In this document: positions 1 through 8,295 of the stretch, piece after piece
How the letters are laid out: each line of letters starts with the position of its first letter
Numbering within the stretch: the stretch's first letter is position 1
NCBI GenBank assembly: GCA_044223995.1
Contig: JBGALE010000004.1
Span: 124,001-188,000, forward strand
Reading direction: 5' to 3'
Length of the DNA: 64,000 bases
From: JACMLD01 sp044223995
GTDB lineage: Bacteria; Bacteroidota; Bacteroidia; Chitinophagales; Chitinophagaceae
The notes under the pieces: generated by a model
What the model saw: only the letters and a program-made list of their open reading frames with translations
What the model was told of the DNA's origin: nothing
Database searches by the model: none
Position numbers and translations under genes: made by a program

Positions 1-163
1 ACATACTGTTGGACGGAAAACTGCTGCCATCCCCGGGATCGTTGTACGTGACGTATACATAAAAATCTTTTGTCAGCCGCGTAATGGTAAGCGCCGGATG
101 TTGCGGTTGTGCCAGTACACTGGTGGAAAAGAAAAACACGGCTAAGAAAAAAAGTATGCGCAT
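1..163 (-). CDS. Subclass B1 metallo-beta-lactamase-like protein, N-terminal part (cut by window edge)
   Basis: Read on the minus strand from the ATG at 163, the frame is open to the window edge (54 codons). Residues 1-18 form a signal peptide with a hydrophobic core, ending in VLA before QPQ. The mature start then reads LTKDFYVYVTYND and FPSNSM, which matches the first strands of B1 metallo-beta-lactamases (pattern: hydrophobic-Y-V-Y-T-T-Y, then a P-x-N-x-M/V turn before the first beta-hairpin). These are periplasmic zinc hydrolases. The zinc-binding HxHxD motif lies outside the window, so activity cannot be judged. The gene is divergent from the serine hydrolase at 296 with 132 bp between them, which probably holds both promoters. 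Confidence 0.6.
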   Translation of the reverse strand, partial: MRILFFLAVFFFSTSVLAQPQHPALTITRLTKDFYVYVTYNDPGDGSSFPSNSM

Positions 164-295
164 GAGTGATATTGATTCAGTTCGTGGTCACAAATGTTTT
201 GAAAAATACCAGTACAATGTTATTACATTTTTTACAACCCGGCTATTCCGCATGTTATTTACTCATTTCACATTATCTTTAATCAAACTACTGCA

Positions 296-1840
296 ATGAA
301 AAAACTACCTGCAACTGCCGGCAGCCTGCTGCTGTTTTTTTTGCCCCTTTTAGTTACTGCACAGAAAAAAACAAATCAAGTCATCACGAAAGAACAATCA
401 CCCGCTGTGTTCGACAGTTATATTCAACAAGCATTGCAGGTATGGAAGACGCCGGGTTTATCCGTGGTAGTAGTAAAAGACAGCACCGTCGTATTTAAAA
501 AAGCATACGGTGTACAAAACCTGGTTGACAAATCACCGTATACAACGGCCACGCTCTCTACCTGTGCTTCTACTACCAAGGCAATGACGGCAGCCTGTAT
601 CGGTATACTGGTAGATGAAGGCAAATTGAAATGGAGCGATATCGTATCGGATATTTTACCTGAATTTAAACTGGCAGATCCGTATACAACTGCAGAGATA
701 ACCGTAAAAGACCTGCTCACGCACAATACCGGCCTGGGGAATGGTGATCTGCTGTGGGTGCTTGGGTATTCAAGACCCGAGATCATGCACCGCATGCAAT
801 ACATGTCACCCGCATATTCCCTGCGTGCATCTTATATTTATCAAAACCTGATGTACGTGGTTGCAGGAGAGTTGATAAAAAAGGTAAGCGGCATGTCGTG
901 GGATGATTTTATTACCGAAAGAATTTTCAGGCCGCTGTCGATGACCAATACCTGGGCAGATTATTCGGCCATTCCAACAGGCGCATTGCGGAGTACCCCG
1001 CATTGTAAAGATGCCGATAATAAAGACAGTATCAGGACCATTAAATATTTAACGGAAGACAATGTGGGACCGGCAGGTGGCGTATGGTCCTGTGTGGATG
1101 ATATCAGCAAATGGCTGCGATTCCTGCTTGACAGTGCCAAAGTGAATGGCAAACGTTTGCTCAAGGCAGAAACTTTTTCAGAATTGTTCAAGCCACAGGT
1201 CATGGTGCCGCCGGCTGAATTTTATCCAACAGCCAGGCTGACCAAACCACATTGGACTACTTATGGATTGGGATGGTTTCAGCACGATTACCGGGGAAAG
1301 ATGGTGCAGTTTCATACGGGCAGCCTCGCGGGACAGGTAGCTATCTGCGGTATGATACCCGATGAGCATATTGCAGTATATGTTTTTGGCAACCTCGATC
1401 ACACAGAGATACGGCATGCGCTCATGTATAAAGCATTTGACCTGTGGACATTTGCCGACAATGCGAATGACTGGAGCAAAGATTTTTACAACATGTACAA
1501 GGCACTGGCAGATACTGCACAGAAAAAAGAAAAGGAAGAACTGGCAAAACAGGTCAGGGGAACGCACCCTGCACTGGCATTGAAAGAATACACCGGCCGG
1601 TACAGCAACAAAATATTTGGTAAAACAGAACTGGTACTCAGCAATGATTCCCTGGTAATGAAATTTGCAGAAGGGAAATTCAGCATGACCCTGCAGCATT
1701 TTAATTTTGACGCATTTCGCGGCGTGTATAACAATTGGTGGTGGGGAAAGTCATTTGTGCAGTTTACCATGGATAAAATGGGCAAGGTGGCGGGTGTATT
1801 GATCGATGATGTATTGTATGTAAAAGACACAGGTAAATAA
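296..1840 (+). CDS. Serine hydrolase of the beta-lactamase / class C fold with C-terminal DUF3471-like domain
   Basis: 514 aa with a signal peptide (about residues 1-22, ending VTAQ), so the product is periplasmic. The three motifs of the penicillin-binding/class C fold are visible: S-x-x-K at 92-95 (STTK, nucleophile Ser92), Y-x-N at 182-184 (YQN) and H-T-G at 340-342 in place of K-T-G. About residues 425-510 form a beta-rich tail of the DUF3471 type that often follows this fold in Bacteroidota. H-T-G points to an esterase or D-aminopeptidase-like serine hydrolase rather than a true beta-lactamase, but the substrate cannot be read from sequence. It lies divergent from a metallo-beta-lactamase-like gene. 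Confidence 0.85.
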   Translation: MKKLPATAGSLLLFFLPLLVTAQKKTNQVITKEQSPAVFDSYIQQALQVWKTPGLSVVVVKDSTVVFKKAYGVQNLVDKSPYTTATLSTCASTTKAMTAACIGILVDEGKLKWSDIVSDILPEFKLADPYTTAEITVKDLLTHNTGLGNGDLLWVLGYSRPEIMHRMQYMSPAYSLRASYIYQNLMYVVAGELIKKVSGMSWDDFITERIFRPLSMTNTWADYSAIPTGALRSTPHCKDADNKDSIRTIKYLTEDNVGPAGGVWSCVDDISKWLRFLLDSAKVNGKRLLKAETFSELFKPQVMVPPAEFYPTARLTKPHWTTYGLGWFQHDYRGKMVQFHTGSLAGQVAICGMIPDEHIAVYVFGNLDHTEIRHALMYKAFDLWTFADNANDWSKDFYNMYKALADTAQKKEKEELAKQVRGTHPALALKEYTGRYSNKIFGKTELVLSNDSLVMKFAEGKFSMTLQHFNFDAFRGVYNNWWWGKSFVQFTMDKMGKVAGVLIDDVLYVKDTGK

Positions 1841-1895
1841 TGACAAGCACTAAAACCAAAGATCCAAATTCCTATACTTCTCATTAAATAAGTAG

Positions 1896-2318
1896 TCAGC
1901 CGATCCTTTCCATTCCTTTTTGGATACCGGATTTTATCATGGCGCCATAACCATTATCGGGCAGATACGCTGCATGTTCTTTTGCCAGTTGGTAATGTGT
2001 GCGGGCGTTGGTAAGATCCTGCATGTCTTCATAGCATTTGGCAATATTTAAATACAGCGATGGCAGGCTTTCCCGGATGGGGGCAGTATTTATTTTCAAT
2101 GCCAGGTTCAGCGCGGTGATATCCCAATGGAGTTTATCGGCAATGGAAGCTTGTTGCCTCGCCACATAATGTGCTGCTGTGAATTTTTCAAAATCATTCG
2201 TGGCTTCATTCCATGCCTGTGTAAAGAGTAGCGCAGCAGCTTCACTGTCTCCCTTGCCTTCCTTCTCCATACCGGCTGCGCACAATTGCATGATGGGATT
2301 ATTGGGATCGAAAGACAT
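1896..2318 (-). CDS. Small helical TPR-like protein
   Basis: 140 aa, no signal peptide, probably cytoplasmic. The sequence is almost all helix with a TPR-like layout (A-x-x-L-F-x-x-A-W near residue 30; S-L-Y-L-N-I-A-K-C-Y-E-D-M near 85-100; A-R-T-H-Y-x-L-A-K near 104-112), so it is probably a small TPR scaffold. The start has an ordinary ATG. It converges on the serine hydrolase gene with about 55 bp between stops. A stretch of low-complexity repeats lies upstream. No enzymatic motif is visible and the partner is unknown. Confidence 0.7.
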   Translation of the reverse strand: MSFDPNNPIMQLCAAGMEKEGKGDSEAAALLFTQAWNEATNDFEKFTAAHYVARQQASIADKLHWDITALNLALKINTAPIRESLPSLYLNIAKCYEDMQDLTNARTHYQLAKEHAAYLPDNGYGAMIKSGIQKGMERIG

Positions 2319-2334
2319 GCGATATTATTTTATA

Positions 2335-2803
2335 GTTGAGTTTAAAGGTTAGAGTTTTGAGTTTTGAATGTAGAGTTTTAAGTTTAAAGTTTTAAGTTAT
2401 AAGTTTCTCGTTTCCGTTCGCTTTTTTTCCTACTTCTAACTTCCTACTTCTAACTTCTGACTCCCGACTCCCGACTCCAGATTGGGATTTGGTTCCTGAG
2501 TTTTAAGTTTAGAGTTTTGATTTTTGACTTTTGATTCTTGAAATGTGGTATTCTTAATTCTTAATTACTAATTATTAATTATGTGCTTCTGACTCCCGAC
2601 TCCCGACTCCAGATTGGGATTTGGTTCCTGAGTTTTGAGTTTAAAGTTTTGAGTTTTGATTCTTGAAATGTAGTATTCTTAATTCTTAATTACTAATTAT
2701 TAATTATGTGCTTCTGACTCCCGACTTCTGACTCCTGATTGGGATTTGGGATTTGGTTCTTGATTTTTGATTTTTGACTTTTGGTTCTTAGTATTTAGAA
2801 TTT
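2335..2803. repeat. Low-complexity interspersed repeat block with two and a half tandem copies
   Basis: This non-coding stretch is built from short T-rich phrases (variants of gagttttgag, attcttaattactaatt, gactcccgactcc). From 2454 a composite unit repeats: 2454-2585, 2586-2710 and a shorter, diverged 2711-2803. The first two are nearly identical over about 125 bp. A diverged block of the same phrases recurs at about 39802-39930, so this is a dispersed family. No ORF, promoter or terminator is evident. Confidence 0.8.
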
Positions 2804-2810
2804 CCCTCTT

Positions 2811-3260
2811 TTATCTTTTATAAAAAATATAATCTGTCAGCAACGGATCGATATTGTTTGTCCGGCATTCCAGGGCAATCTGTCCGCGGTGATAAGTGGA
2901 GTGGTTGATCACCTGGAACAATATCTCCTGCACAGTATTGCTGAAAGAAGCGCCGGTGGTTGTTTTATATTGAATAATGGCGGTGAGATCATGTTTATCC
3001 AAAATCAATAATGACCTTTCATAATTGTCTTTTTCAATACTGGCATAATCAGACGAAGGGTGCATATCCCACACGCCAAATGAAGGCAGGCCCGGTTCAA
3101 TGCGGTTGTTCCAAACCCGGTGTGCATTGAGGATATGGTTAAAAAGCTGCACCGATTTTTCTGATACCGTGCCTGGGTATTTTGCGAATAGCTCCATCAG
3201 TTGCTGGTTGCAGTGATGGGTATATCCGAATAAGTCGGTGAAAAATGCTTTTGTCTGCAT
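2811..3260 (-). CDS. DinB-family protein
   Basis: 149 aa, about the usual length for a DinB four-helix bundle. The three histidines expected to bind a divalent metal are present: His47 (LNAHRVW) and the pair His120/His124 (INHSTYHRGQI), the family signature. DinB-like proteins include thiol transferases and many uncharacterised members; the substrate here is unknown. It begins 8 bp after the stop of the VOC-family gene (3269-3709), so the two are probably co-transcribed with the VOC gene first. Confidence 0.85.
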   Translation of the reverse strand: MQTKAFFTDLFGYTHHCNQQLMELFAKYPGTVSEKSVQLFNHILNAHRVWNNRIEPGLPSFGVWDMHPSSDYASIEKDNYERSLLILDKHDLTAIIQYKTTTGASFSNTVQEILFQVINHSTYHRGQIALECRTNNIDPLLTDYIFYKR

Positions 3261-3268
3261 ACGGAATA

Positions 3269-3709
3269 TTAACTGGCTGGCTGGTTCATTACATTAAACA
3301 TCCAGCGGATACCAAACTTGTCTTTGCAGGTACCCCAGTAACCCCAGAATTCATTGTGCGGGGCTACACTGTCGCTGCCACCCTGCGACAATGCCTGGTA
3401 CAACTGATCGGCTTCTTCCTTCGTGTCGGGATTTAAACTGATGGTGAAGTTGTTGCCTTCTACCAGTTTTTGTCCCATGCTGTCAAGTATATCGGTAGCC
3501 ATCAGCAAGGTGCCGCCGAGTATCGGCAGGGCCACGTGCATTACTTTGTTTTTATCTGCCTCTGAAAGCGGTTGTGATCCCTGCGGAGCAGGATTGTCTT
3601 TCATGCGCATGATGGGCGTGGCAAATTCAGTCTTGAATGCTTTTTTGTAGAAGTTAAATGCTTCTTCTGTATTGCCCATGAAGTTGAGGTAGATGGATAC
3701 GTATGCCAT
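3269..3709 (-). CDS. VOC-family (glyoxalase / PhnB-like) protein
   Basis: 146 aa with the PhnB-like start: hydrophobic strand, then N-T-E-E-A-F-N-F-Y-K-K-A-F, the usual first beta-alpha unit of VOC proteins. The C-terminus (EFWGYWGTCKDKFGIRWMFN) fits the closing strand, where the metal-site residue sits in a D-x-F-G-x-x-W context. VOC proteins include glyoxalases, dioxygenases and resistance proteins; this subfamily is mostly uncharacterised. It is the first gene of a two-gene unit with DinB. Confidence 0.85.
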   Translation of the reverse strand: MAYVSIYLNFMGNTEEAFNFYKKAFKTEFATPIMRMKDNPAPQGSQPLSEADKNKVMHVALPILGGTLLMATDILDSMGQKLVEGNNFTISLNPDTKEEADQLYQALSQGGSDSVAPHNEFWGYWGTCKDKFGIRWMFNVMNQPAS

Positions 3710-3857
3710 GATGAATTATTTTATTATTGCTGATGAATTGTTTCGTTGCAGGAAATTAGTAAAAACTTTGCAGTAAATACGTGCCGTTCATCAGCTTTTC
3801 AGATGGACAACCCGCATAATTCTTAATTATAATATTTATTTCCTGGTGCAGGCATTG

Positions 3858-4154
3858 TCACCCCGAAATTTCAATGTACAGCCTTGGCAGGATAATGGAA
3901 AGGATGGAAATGATAATTGCAATAGCATATTTTCTTTTATAGTGAAACAGAAATGCGAAAATACACATCACGGAACCTGCGATGCCTAATGGTATGTACG
4001 GTTTTGAAAGTTTGTCTGTAATAGTTTTTGGAATTACAGGACTGATTAGTTGACGCTTTAGCTGGAAATAACCAGCAAACAATAAGATAGCAAATGCAAT
4101 AGCTGTTAAAAGCATAATAAAGGATATGCGGCGAGTGTTGTTTGGTATTGGCAT
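3858..4154 (-). CDS. Small membrane protein with three predicted transmembrane segments
   Basis: 98 aa. Hydrophobic segments at about residues 12-30, 54-70 and 75-93 with basic residues between them predict a small inner-membrane protein. No conserved motif was recognised. The ATG at 4154 follows an AT-rich leader. It is separated from the VOC-DinB pair by about 150 bp, so it may be its own unit. The existence of the gene is supported by its coherent hydrophobic pattern, not by a family match. Confidence 0.55.
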   Translation of the reverse strand: MPIPNNTRRISFIMLLTAIAFAILLFAGYFQLKRQLISPVIPKTITDKLSKPYIPLGIAGSVMCIFAFLFHYKRKYAIAIIISILSIILPRLYIEISG

Positions 4155-4733
4155 TTGATTACAGGGAAAGATTATTAGTTATTTATTGTAGGTACCGGTT
4201 CAATATTATCCGGCACTTCATTCATGTTATGGTACAAACATAAATCGTTCCTACGGAACGAAATTATACTTTATTCATGTGCTACCTGCAAAATGTCCCT
4301 ACGGGACATTAATTACAAAGCTGCATCTTTCTATTCGCCTTGTAGAAATGTTCTGTAAAATCAGGGGTACAAAATTTAAAATAGCGGCCTCGAAAAGATT
4401 TCGTTGCAAATCAAGGCGAGCGAAGCGGGAAGCGCGAATACTGTCTGAGGCCAAAGGCCGAGTTTATTCGCGCAGCGCAGTGAGCCGTAGCATTTGCAGA
4501 AAGCTTTTCGTAGCCTTGAATTTTTCTTTGCATACTTTCTTTTGTTTCAAGACAAAAGAAAGTATGGGAATACACCTAATGGATAATAATCACGAAACAG
4601 GCAGTTTTGATTTGTTCATAGCTGCAATTTATCTAAATGTTTTTTGCATGCTACCACAAAAATGCGGTGTCCCTAATGCCCAATAGCAATTACATTTGTA
4701 CAACGTTGTTTAACCAGGCCCTAAATTATCAAT
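4155..4733. repeat. Intergenic region with palindromic repeat elements
   Basis: No convincing gene. It holds short palindromes of the cgttcctacggaacg type (about 4246-4260) and tccctacgggaca (about 4293-4305). A perfect 15-bp inverted repeat lies at 4531-4545 and 4552-4566 (catactttcttttgt, 6-nt loop, and its complement). The segment 4370-4570 runs through as an open frame on the plus strand, but its translation is basic, repetitive and lacks family features, so I treat it as repeat DNA. Confidence 0.65.
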
Positions 4734-5180
4734 GTGTTTAAAAAAGTAATGATAGCAGTAACCGTATTGGGGGTGATTGTATCGCTGCTGTATATTGCTT
4801 CGTCTGATCCCGAACAGCCGGTAACTGCTTCGGCAGTAGGAAAATATGAAAGTGTTACACCCAGTTTTATGGACAAAGTGAAATTCGCCATTTTACAGGT
4901 GGAGTGCTTTAGGTCGGGCAGGGAACTTATATTGTCCCACGATGCAACCTTCACCTTGAGCGACAGCACCACTGTCCTGGCCGGAACATGGCGTCGCGAT
5001 GCTGATATCATTCACCTTCATTTTTTGTCAGGTACATACAGGCGCAATGATGTAACGGGTGATTGGGGGAAACTGCCTGTGCCGGCAAATGATTTGGTGC
5101 TGACGTGCACCAGCACCTACCTGTACGACTATTTTACAAACGCAGGCACGGAATGTGCTGAACTTTTCAAACTTAAGTAG
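4734..5180 (+). CDS. Hypothetical protein with N-terminal membrane anchor
   Basis: 148 aa. Residues 1-24 form an uncleaved anchor or signal peptide (MFKKVMIAV then a hydrophobic run to LYIASS). The rest is polar and beta-rich, with regularly spaced strands (ELILSHDATFTLSDST, TVLAGTWRRD, IIHLHFLSG) that suggest a small extracytoplasmic beta fold. Three cysteines (about 58, 124 and 142) may form disulphides outside the cytoplasm. No family was recognised. It stands upstream of the SRPBCC-ArsR operon but is separated from it by that operon's promoter. Confidence 0.6.
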   Translation: MFKKVMIAVTVLGVIVSLLYIASSDPEQPVTASAVGKYESVTPSFMDKVKFAILQVECFRSGRELILSHDATFTLSDSTTVLAGTWRRDADIIHLHFLSGTYRRNDVTGDWGKLPVPANDLVLTCTSTYLYDYFTNAGTECAELFKLK

Positions 5181-5206
5181 TAAGACAACGGACCAGGTAA
5201 AAAATA

Positions 5207-5255
5207 TTTGGTAACTTAAAAGTTACACATTAATTTGCGTAACATTAAAGTTACG
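5207..5255 (+). promoter_or_regulatory. Promoter with two palindromic operators, probable ArsR autoregulatory site
   Basis: TTTG at 5207-5210 and TTAATTTG at 5230-5237 are 19 nt apart, which fits the Bacteroidota -33 TTTG / -7 TAnnTTTG pattern (7 of 8 matches in the second box). Between them lies the palindrome GTAACTTAAAAGTTAC (5211-5226, 7-bp arms). Directly after the -7 box lies CGTAAC-6nt-GTTACG (5238-5255). Both share the half-site GTAAC/GTTAC. The first gene starts at 5260. A repressor bound here would cover the promoter; the ArsR-like protein encoded in the same operon is the obvious candidate. Confidence 0.65.
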
Positions 5256-5259
5256 TATT

Positions 5260-5667
5260 ATGCAGCAGGAAATCCGGCAACAATGGTTCTTCCACCGCAC
5301 ACCAGCCGAAGTGTGGGAATACCTGACACAACCCGAATTACTGGAACAATGGCTGGGAAAAACGGATTTCAAGCCCATCAAAGGACAGCAATTTCGTTTT
5401 TACAGCCCCTATGGCAACGATTCCATTTGTAAAGTGCTGGAGGTATCACCTTTCACCCGCCTGTCTTATTCCTGGCAAAAGAATTCGTCGAAAGACAATC
5501 AGCCCTTTCATTCTGTTATCGTGTGGACACTCGTTCCAAAAGACAACGGCACAGAACTGCAACTGGTACATGGTGGATTTACCGCCATGGAAGATGTGGC
5601 AGCACACGAAAAGGGATGGAACTATTGCGCAGCACAGATTGACAAACTTTTAAATACCGCTTCATGA
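5260..5667 (+). CDS. SRPBCC / AHSA1-like ligand-binding protein
   Basis: 135 aa, a typical length for a single AHSA1-type SRPBCC domain. The start RTPAEVWEYLTQPELLEQWLG is the family's opening helix, and the end HEKGWNYCAAQIDKLLN is its long C-terminal helix, which closes over the hydrophobic pocket. The ligand is unknown. It is the first gene of a compact operon; its stop overlaps the start of the ArsR gene by 4 nt (ATGA), indicating translational coupling. The ATG at 5260 lies only 5 nt after the second operator palindrome. Confidence 0.85.
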   Translation: MQQEIRQQWFFHRTPAEVWEYLTQPELLEQWLGKTDFKPIKGQQFRFYSPYGNDSICKVLEVSPFTRLSYSWQKNSSKDNQPFHSVIVWTLVPKDNGTELQLVHGGFTAMEDVAAHEKGWNYCAAQIDKLLNTAS

Positions 5668-5999
5668 GTACCGCACCCGCACTCGATGCATTCCAGGTGA
5701 TTGCAGACCCCAGCCGGCGGCAGATGATGTTGCTGCTGTCGAAAAACAGCATGACCATCAATGCGCTTGCTGAAAATTTTGACATGAGCCGACCCGCTGT
5801 GTCGAAACATATCAAAATCATGTACAATGCCGGTTTTATTTCCATCACGGATATCGGCAGGGAACGTTATTGCACCCTGAAGCAGGATGGCTTTAACGAG
5901 TTGCAGGATTTTATCGATTACTTCGATAAGTTTTGGGCAGGTAAACTGCAGAAACTGGAAGCATTGCTCAACAGGAAAGTACATAAGAATGACAACTGA
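5664..5999 (+). CDS. ArsR-family winged-helix transcriptional regulator
   Basis: 111 aa. A winged helix-turn-helix is clear: ADPSRRQMMLLLSKNSMTINALAENFDMSRPAVSKHIKIMYNAG is split over the turn, with the recognition helix at about SRPAVSKHIKIM (residues 46-57), followed by the wing (ITDIGRERYCTL). No metal-site Cys pair is present, so it belongs to the non-metal branch usually found beside SRPBCC genes. It lies between two SRPBCC genes, overlapping each by a few bases. It probably represses the operon through the palindromes at 5211-5255. Confidence 0.88.
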   Translation: MSTAPALDAFQVIADPSRRQMMLLLSKNSMTINALAENFDMSRPAVSKHIKIMYNAGFISITDIGRERYCTLKQDGFNELQDFIDYFDKFWAGKLQKLEALLNRKVHKNDN

Positions 6000-6417
6000 A
6001 TCTTTTCACACCAGCATGGTGCTGCCGGCATCGCCACAGGAAGTATTTGATCAAATCTGTGATGTGCGATCCTGGTGGAGCCAGGATTTTGAAGGTAATA
6101 GTAAAATGACCGGCGACGAATTTGTGATTTGTCATACAGGATTGCATTATACCAAACAACGGCTGACAGAAGTGGTGCCGGGCAGCCGATTGGTGTGGCT
6201 GGTAACGGAGAGTGAACTGAGCTGGCTGGAGCACGACAAACAGGAATGGAAAGACACCAGGATGGTATTTGATCTCAGTGCTGCCGGTGATGCAACGCTG
6301 CTGCGGTTTACCCATGAAGGATTGGTGCCCGGTAAGGATTGTTACGAACGTTGCACGCAGGGATGGACCGGTGTGCTGCAGGGGTTGAAAACAATGATGG
6401 CAAATAAAAAAGCCTGA
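5989..6417 (+). CDS. Second SRPBCC-domain protein
   Basis: 142 aa starting at the ATG at 5989. A longer in-frame start at 5887 would lie deep inside the ArsR gene, so it is not used. The start SFHTSMVLPASPQEVFDQI and the final amphipathic helix (TQGWTGVLQGLKTMM) match the SRPBCC fold. The W-W near residue 30 (DVRSWWSQDF) is typical of this branch. It overlaps the end of the ArsR gene by 11 nt, completing a three-gene operon. The ligand is unknown. Confidence 0.85.
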   Translation: MTTESFHTSMVLPASPQEVFDQICDVRSWWSQDFEGNSKMTGDEFVICHTGLHYTKQRLTEVVPGSRLVWLVTESELSWLEHDKQEWKDTRMVFDLSAAGDATLLRFTHEGLVPGKDCYERCTQGWTGVLQGLKTMMANKKA

Positions 6418-6503
6418 GCGAATGGTATAGCCAATGGTGATGGTACTGCATCAATTGTTTCACCAAATGAACTTATCCATCCACCGGTATTTACTTTCAA
6501 TGA

Positions 6504-6983
6504 TTATTTCAGCATTTGCAATTGCCCCGTATGGTAGGCGAGGTGTGTTGTGCGCGTAACAATAATATTTAATTTATTGCGGTGTGGCTCTTTCACAAAA
6601 TCTTCGGCAGAAACAGCCGTGTGTTTTTCGAACCACTGTTCAGCAGATAATGTAGCCATTGCAGCATTGAGCACCTCGCATTGTTTGGCCCAGTATGTTC
6701 TCAGTGCAGCAACGGAAGGCATGGGTGTGGCGGCATTGTCGGGCGATTGCACAAAGGGTCCTTCCAGTTCTGGGTACATCCGCGGCCCGGTGCCCAGTAA
6801 CACAAATATGTCGTCGTGCACGCCAATCATGTGGCCCAGTAAATAGATGCCCCTGTTTTTTCCTGCTGCAATGGGCTGCGCGAATTTCTCATCCGGGATG
6901 GCACTGATCAGTGTATTATAACTTTTGATGGATGCATTCCACCGGTCGAGCACCATTTTAATGAATACTGCTGTTGTTGACAT
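6504..6983 (-). CDS. DinB-family protein
   Basis: 159 aa, the usual length for the DinB four-helix bundle. The metal-site histidines are His51 (YLLGHMIGVHDD) and His147/His151 (THLAYHTGQL). It is unrelated in close sequence to the DinB protein at 2811-3260. It stands alone and converges on the SRPBCC operon. Function beyond membership of the metal-binding bundle family is not visible. Confidence 0.85.
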   Translation of the reverse strand: MSTTAVFIKMVLDRWNASIKSYNTLISAIPDEKFAQPIAAGKNRGIYLLGHMIGVHDDIFVLLGTGPRMYPELEGPFVQSPDNAATPMPSVAALRTYWAKQCEVLNAAMATLSAEQWFEKHTAVSAEDFVKEPHRNKLNIIVTRTTHLAYHTGQLQMLK

Positions 6984-7374
6984 ATTTTTTCAATTGATGT
7001 TTATTGGTAAAGATAGTACGGCCGGATGTCACCGGGCGCTCGCAATATAGACAATTTGCAGGGTTGGTTTGGACAGAAAATTTGACTCCCAAATAAAACA
7101 AAAGCAGAATGCCTTTATAATCGGCGGTTTGGAATCATTATACATGTTAGTCGCTTGCATTTGGCAAGGGACAAAGCGTTAATTAATACTTAACTTCGGT
7201 TCAAATGGATTTCTAATTGGATATAATAATTAGCTTCAACTGAATTGCTGTTGTTACTAACGTGTAAGTGGTCTTACCAGTTAATTTTTCTAATTCATTA
7301 AATACCTCGGTGAAGTGAATTGTTTGCCAGAGTGTAAGCGCTCTTTAAATCATTCCGTTTTTAGTTACGCTACT
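6984..7374. other. Intergenic region without recognised feature
   Basis: About 390 bp between divergent genes. It is AT-rich in its second half and probably holds the promoters of both neighbours. I see no repeat, terminator or small ORF that I can defend. Confidence 0.5.
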
Positions 7375-7818
7375 ATGAAATTAAGGCAGAGCCTGATATT
7401 CTCATTTATAATACTATTTGTAATTGTCTCGTCGTGCCATGTACGAAATATATCATATTTCCCCATACCCAAAGAGGCGCATGCTAATTTTAGGTTGTTG
7501 GCCTGGAATGAGGATTCGGTTAATAGTATCCTTTTTTCAATCGGAAAGTCTAATAACTTCAGATATACTATTACTACTCACGAACTGGGAAAGGAACAAA
7601 CTACATTTTATCAGGGTATTTGGACAAAATCTGGTGATAAGCTGCTCTTACACTACAATGATTTAAACGTACCAGTCTCATTTAAAGAATTCCTGGTTAT
7701 AGAAATACAGGGACATTACCTGATACAATACAGGAATGATAACAAAGACAGGATTTATTTGCGTATAATGTTTGAGCCAGATGCGCGGCATGGTTCGCTG
7801 TTGCCAAGACCCTGGTAG
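7375..7818 (+). CDS. Hypothetical lipoprotein
   Basis: 147 aa from the ATG at 7375. A longer frame begins at 7315, but the 7375 start puts a clean lipoprotein signal at the N-terminus: basic MKLRQ, a hydrophobic stretch, and the lipobox I-V-S-S-C with Cys21. The mature part is beta-rich (FRYTITTHEL, TTFYQGIWTK, KLLLHYNDL, YLIQYRNDN), suggesting a small beta-sandwich or lipocalin-like domain exposed from a membrane. No family was recognised. Confidence 0.6.
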   Translation: MKLRQSLIFSFIILFVIVSSCHVRNISYFPIPKEAHANFRLLAWNEDSVNSILFSIGKSNNFRYTITTHELGKEQTTFYQGIWTKSGDKLLLHYNDLNVPVSFKEFLVIEIQGHYLIQYRNDNKDRIYLRIMFEPDARHGSLLPRPW

Positions 7819-7849
7819 GACTGAATGACTCAATTGTTTCCCCTGTACA

Positions 7850-7872
7850 GGTTCAAACGTCTCACTTGGACC
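7850..7872. repeat. Palindromic repeat, copy 1 of 3
   Basis: GGTTCAA and TTGGACC form an imperfect hairpin around a 9-nt middle. Related copies lie at 9258-9280 and 14998-15020. Each is followed within about 15-40 bp by a GC-rich tail (for example cacgacggacg), so the full element is longer than the hairpin. Confidence 0.6.
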
Positions 7873-7919
7873 TATTAGTTTTCGAGGCACGACGGACGTT
7901 TGCGCCTGGGACGGGGCAG

Positions 7920-8051
7920 TTAAGGGAGATGTATATTTAATTTAAAATACTTTATCAGTAGTTCTAAAAGCTTTATAAGTATGGCGGCAATGATAATAAT
8001 CATTAATACAATTCTCAGCCATTTGGGAATAAAGTCTTTCTCTTTTTTCAT
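7920..8051 (-). CDS. Small single-pass membrane protein
   Basis: 43 aa, ATG at 8051, stop at 7920-7922. The N-terminus is charged (MKKEKDFIPKW), followed by one hydrophobic segment at about residues 12-30, an amphipathic stretch (KLLELLIKYFK) and a short tail. This layout fits a small inner-membrane protein with the N-terminus in the cytoplasm. It is short enough to be missed by a length cut-off. The pattern of basic start plus one clean segment supports a real gene, but no homologue was recognised. Confidence 0.5.
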   Translation of the reverse strand: MKKEKDFIPKWLRIVLMIIIIAAILIKLLELLIKYFKLNIHLP

Positions 8052-8295
8052 TTGCTAAATATAACATTCGCCTCCATCAAAAAACAGTGATGCAGGCTTA
8101 TTATTTTTCTTTTCAGGAGCAGTCTGTACGATTGTCAGGATACTATTACCGGCTGTCTGTCAAAGACAATTTATAATAATTTGTCAGCCCCAACTTATCC
8201 AACCTTGCAAACCCTGCATAAAGGAAGCACAGTTAAATACACAAAACACCAATTTGTCATTTAATAACCTACCAGGTATTGCAGCCAATGCCATG

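Noticed and set aside
4279..4686. 135-aa open frame on the plus strand
   Set aside because: It runs through palindromic repeat DNA; the translation is very basic and without any fold-like pattern.
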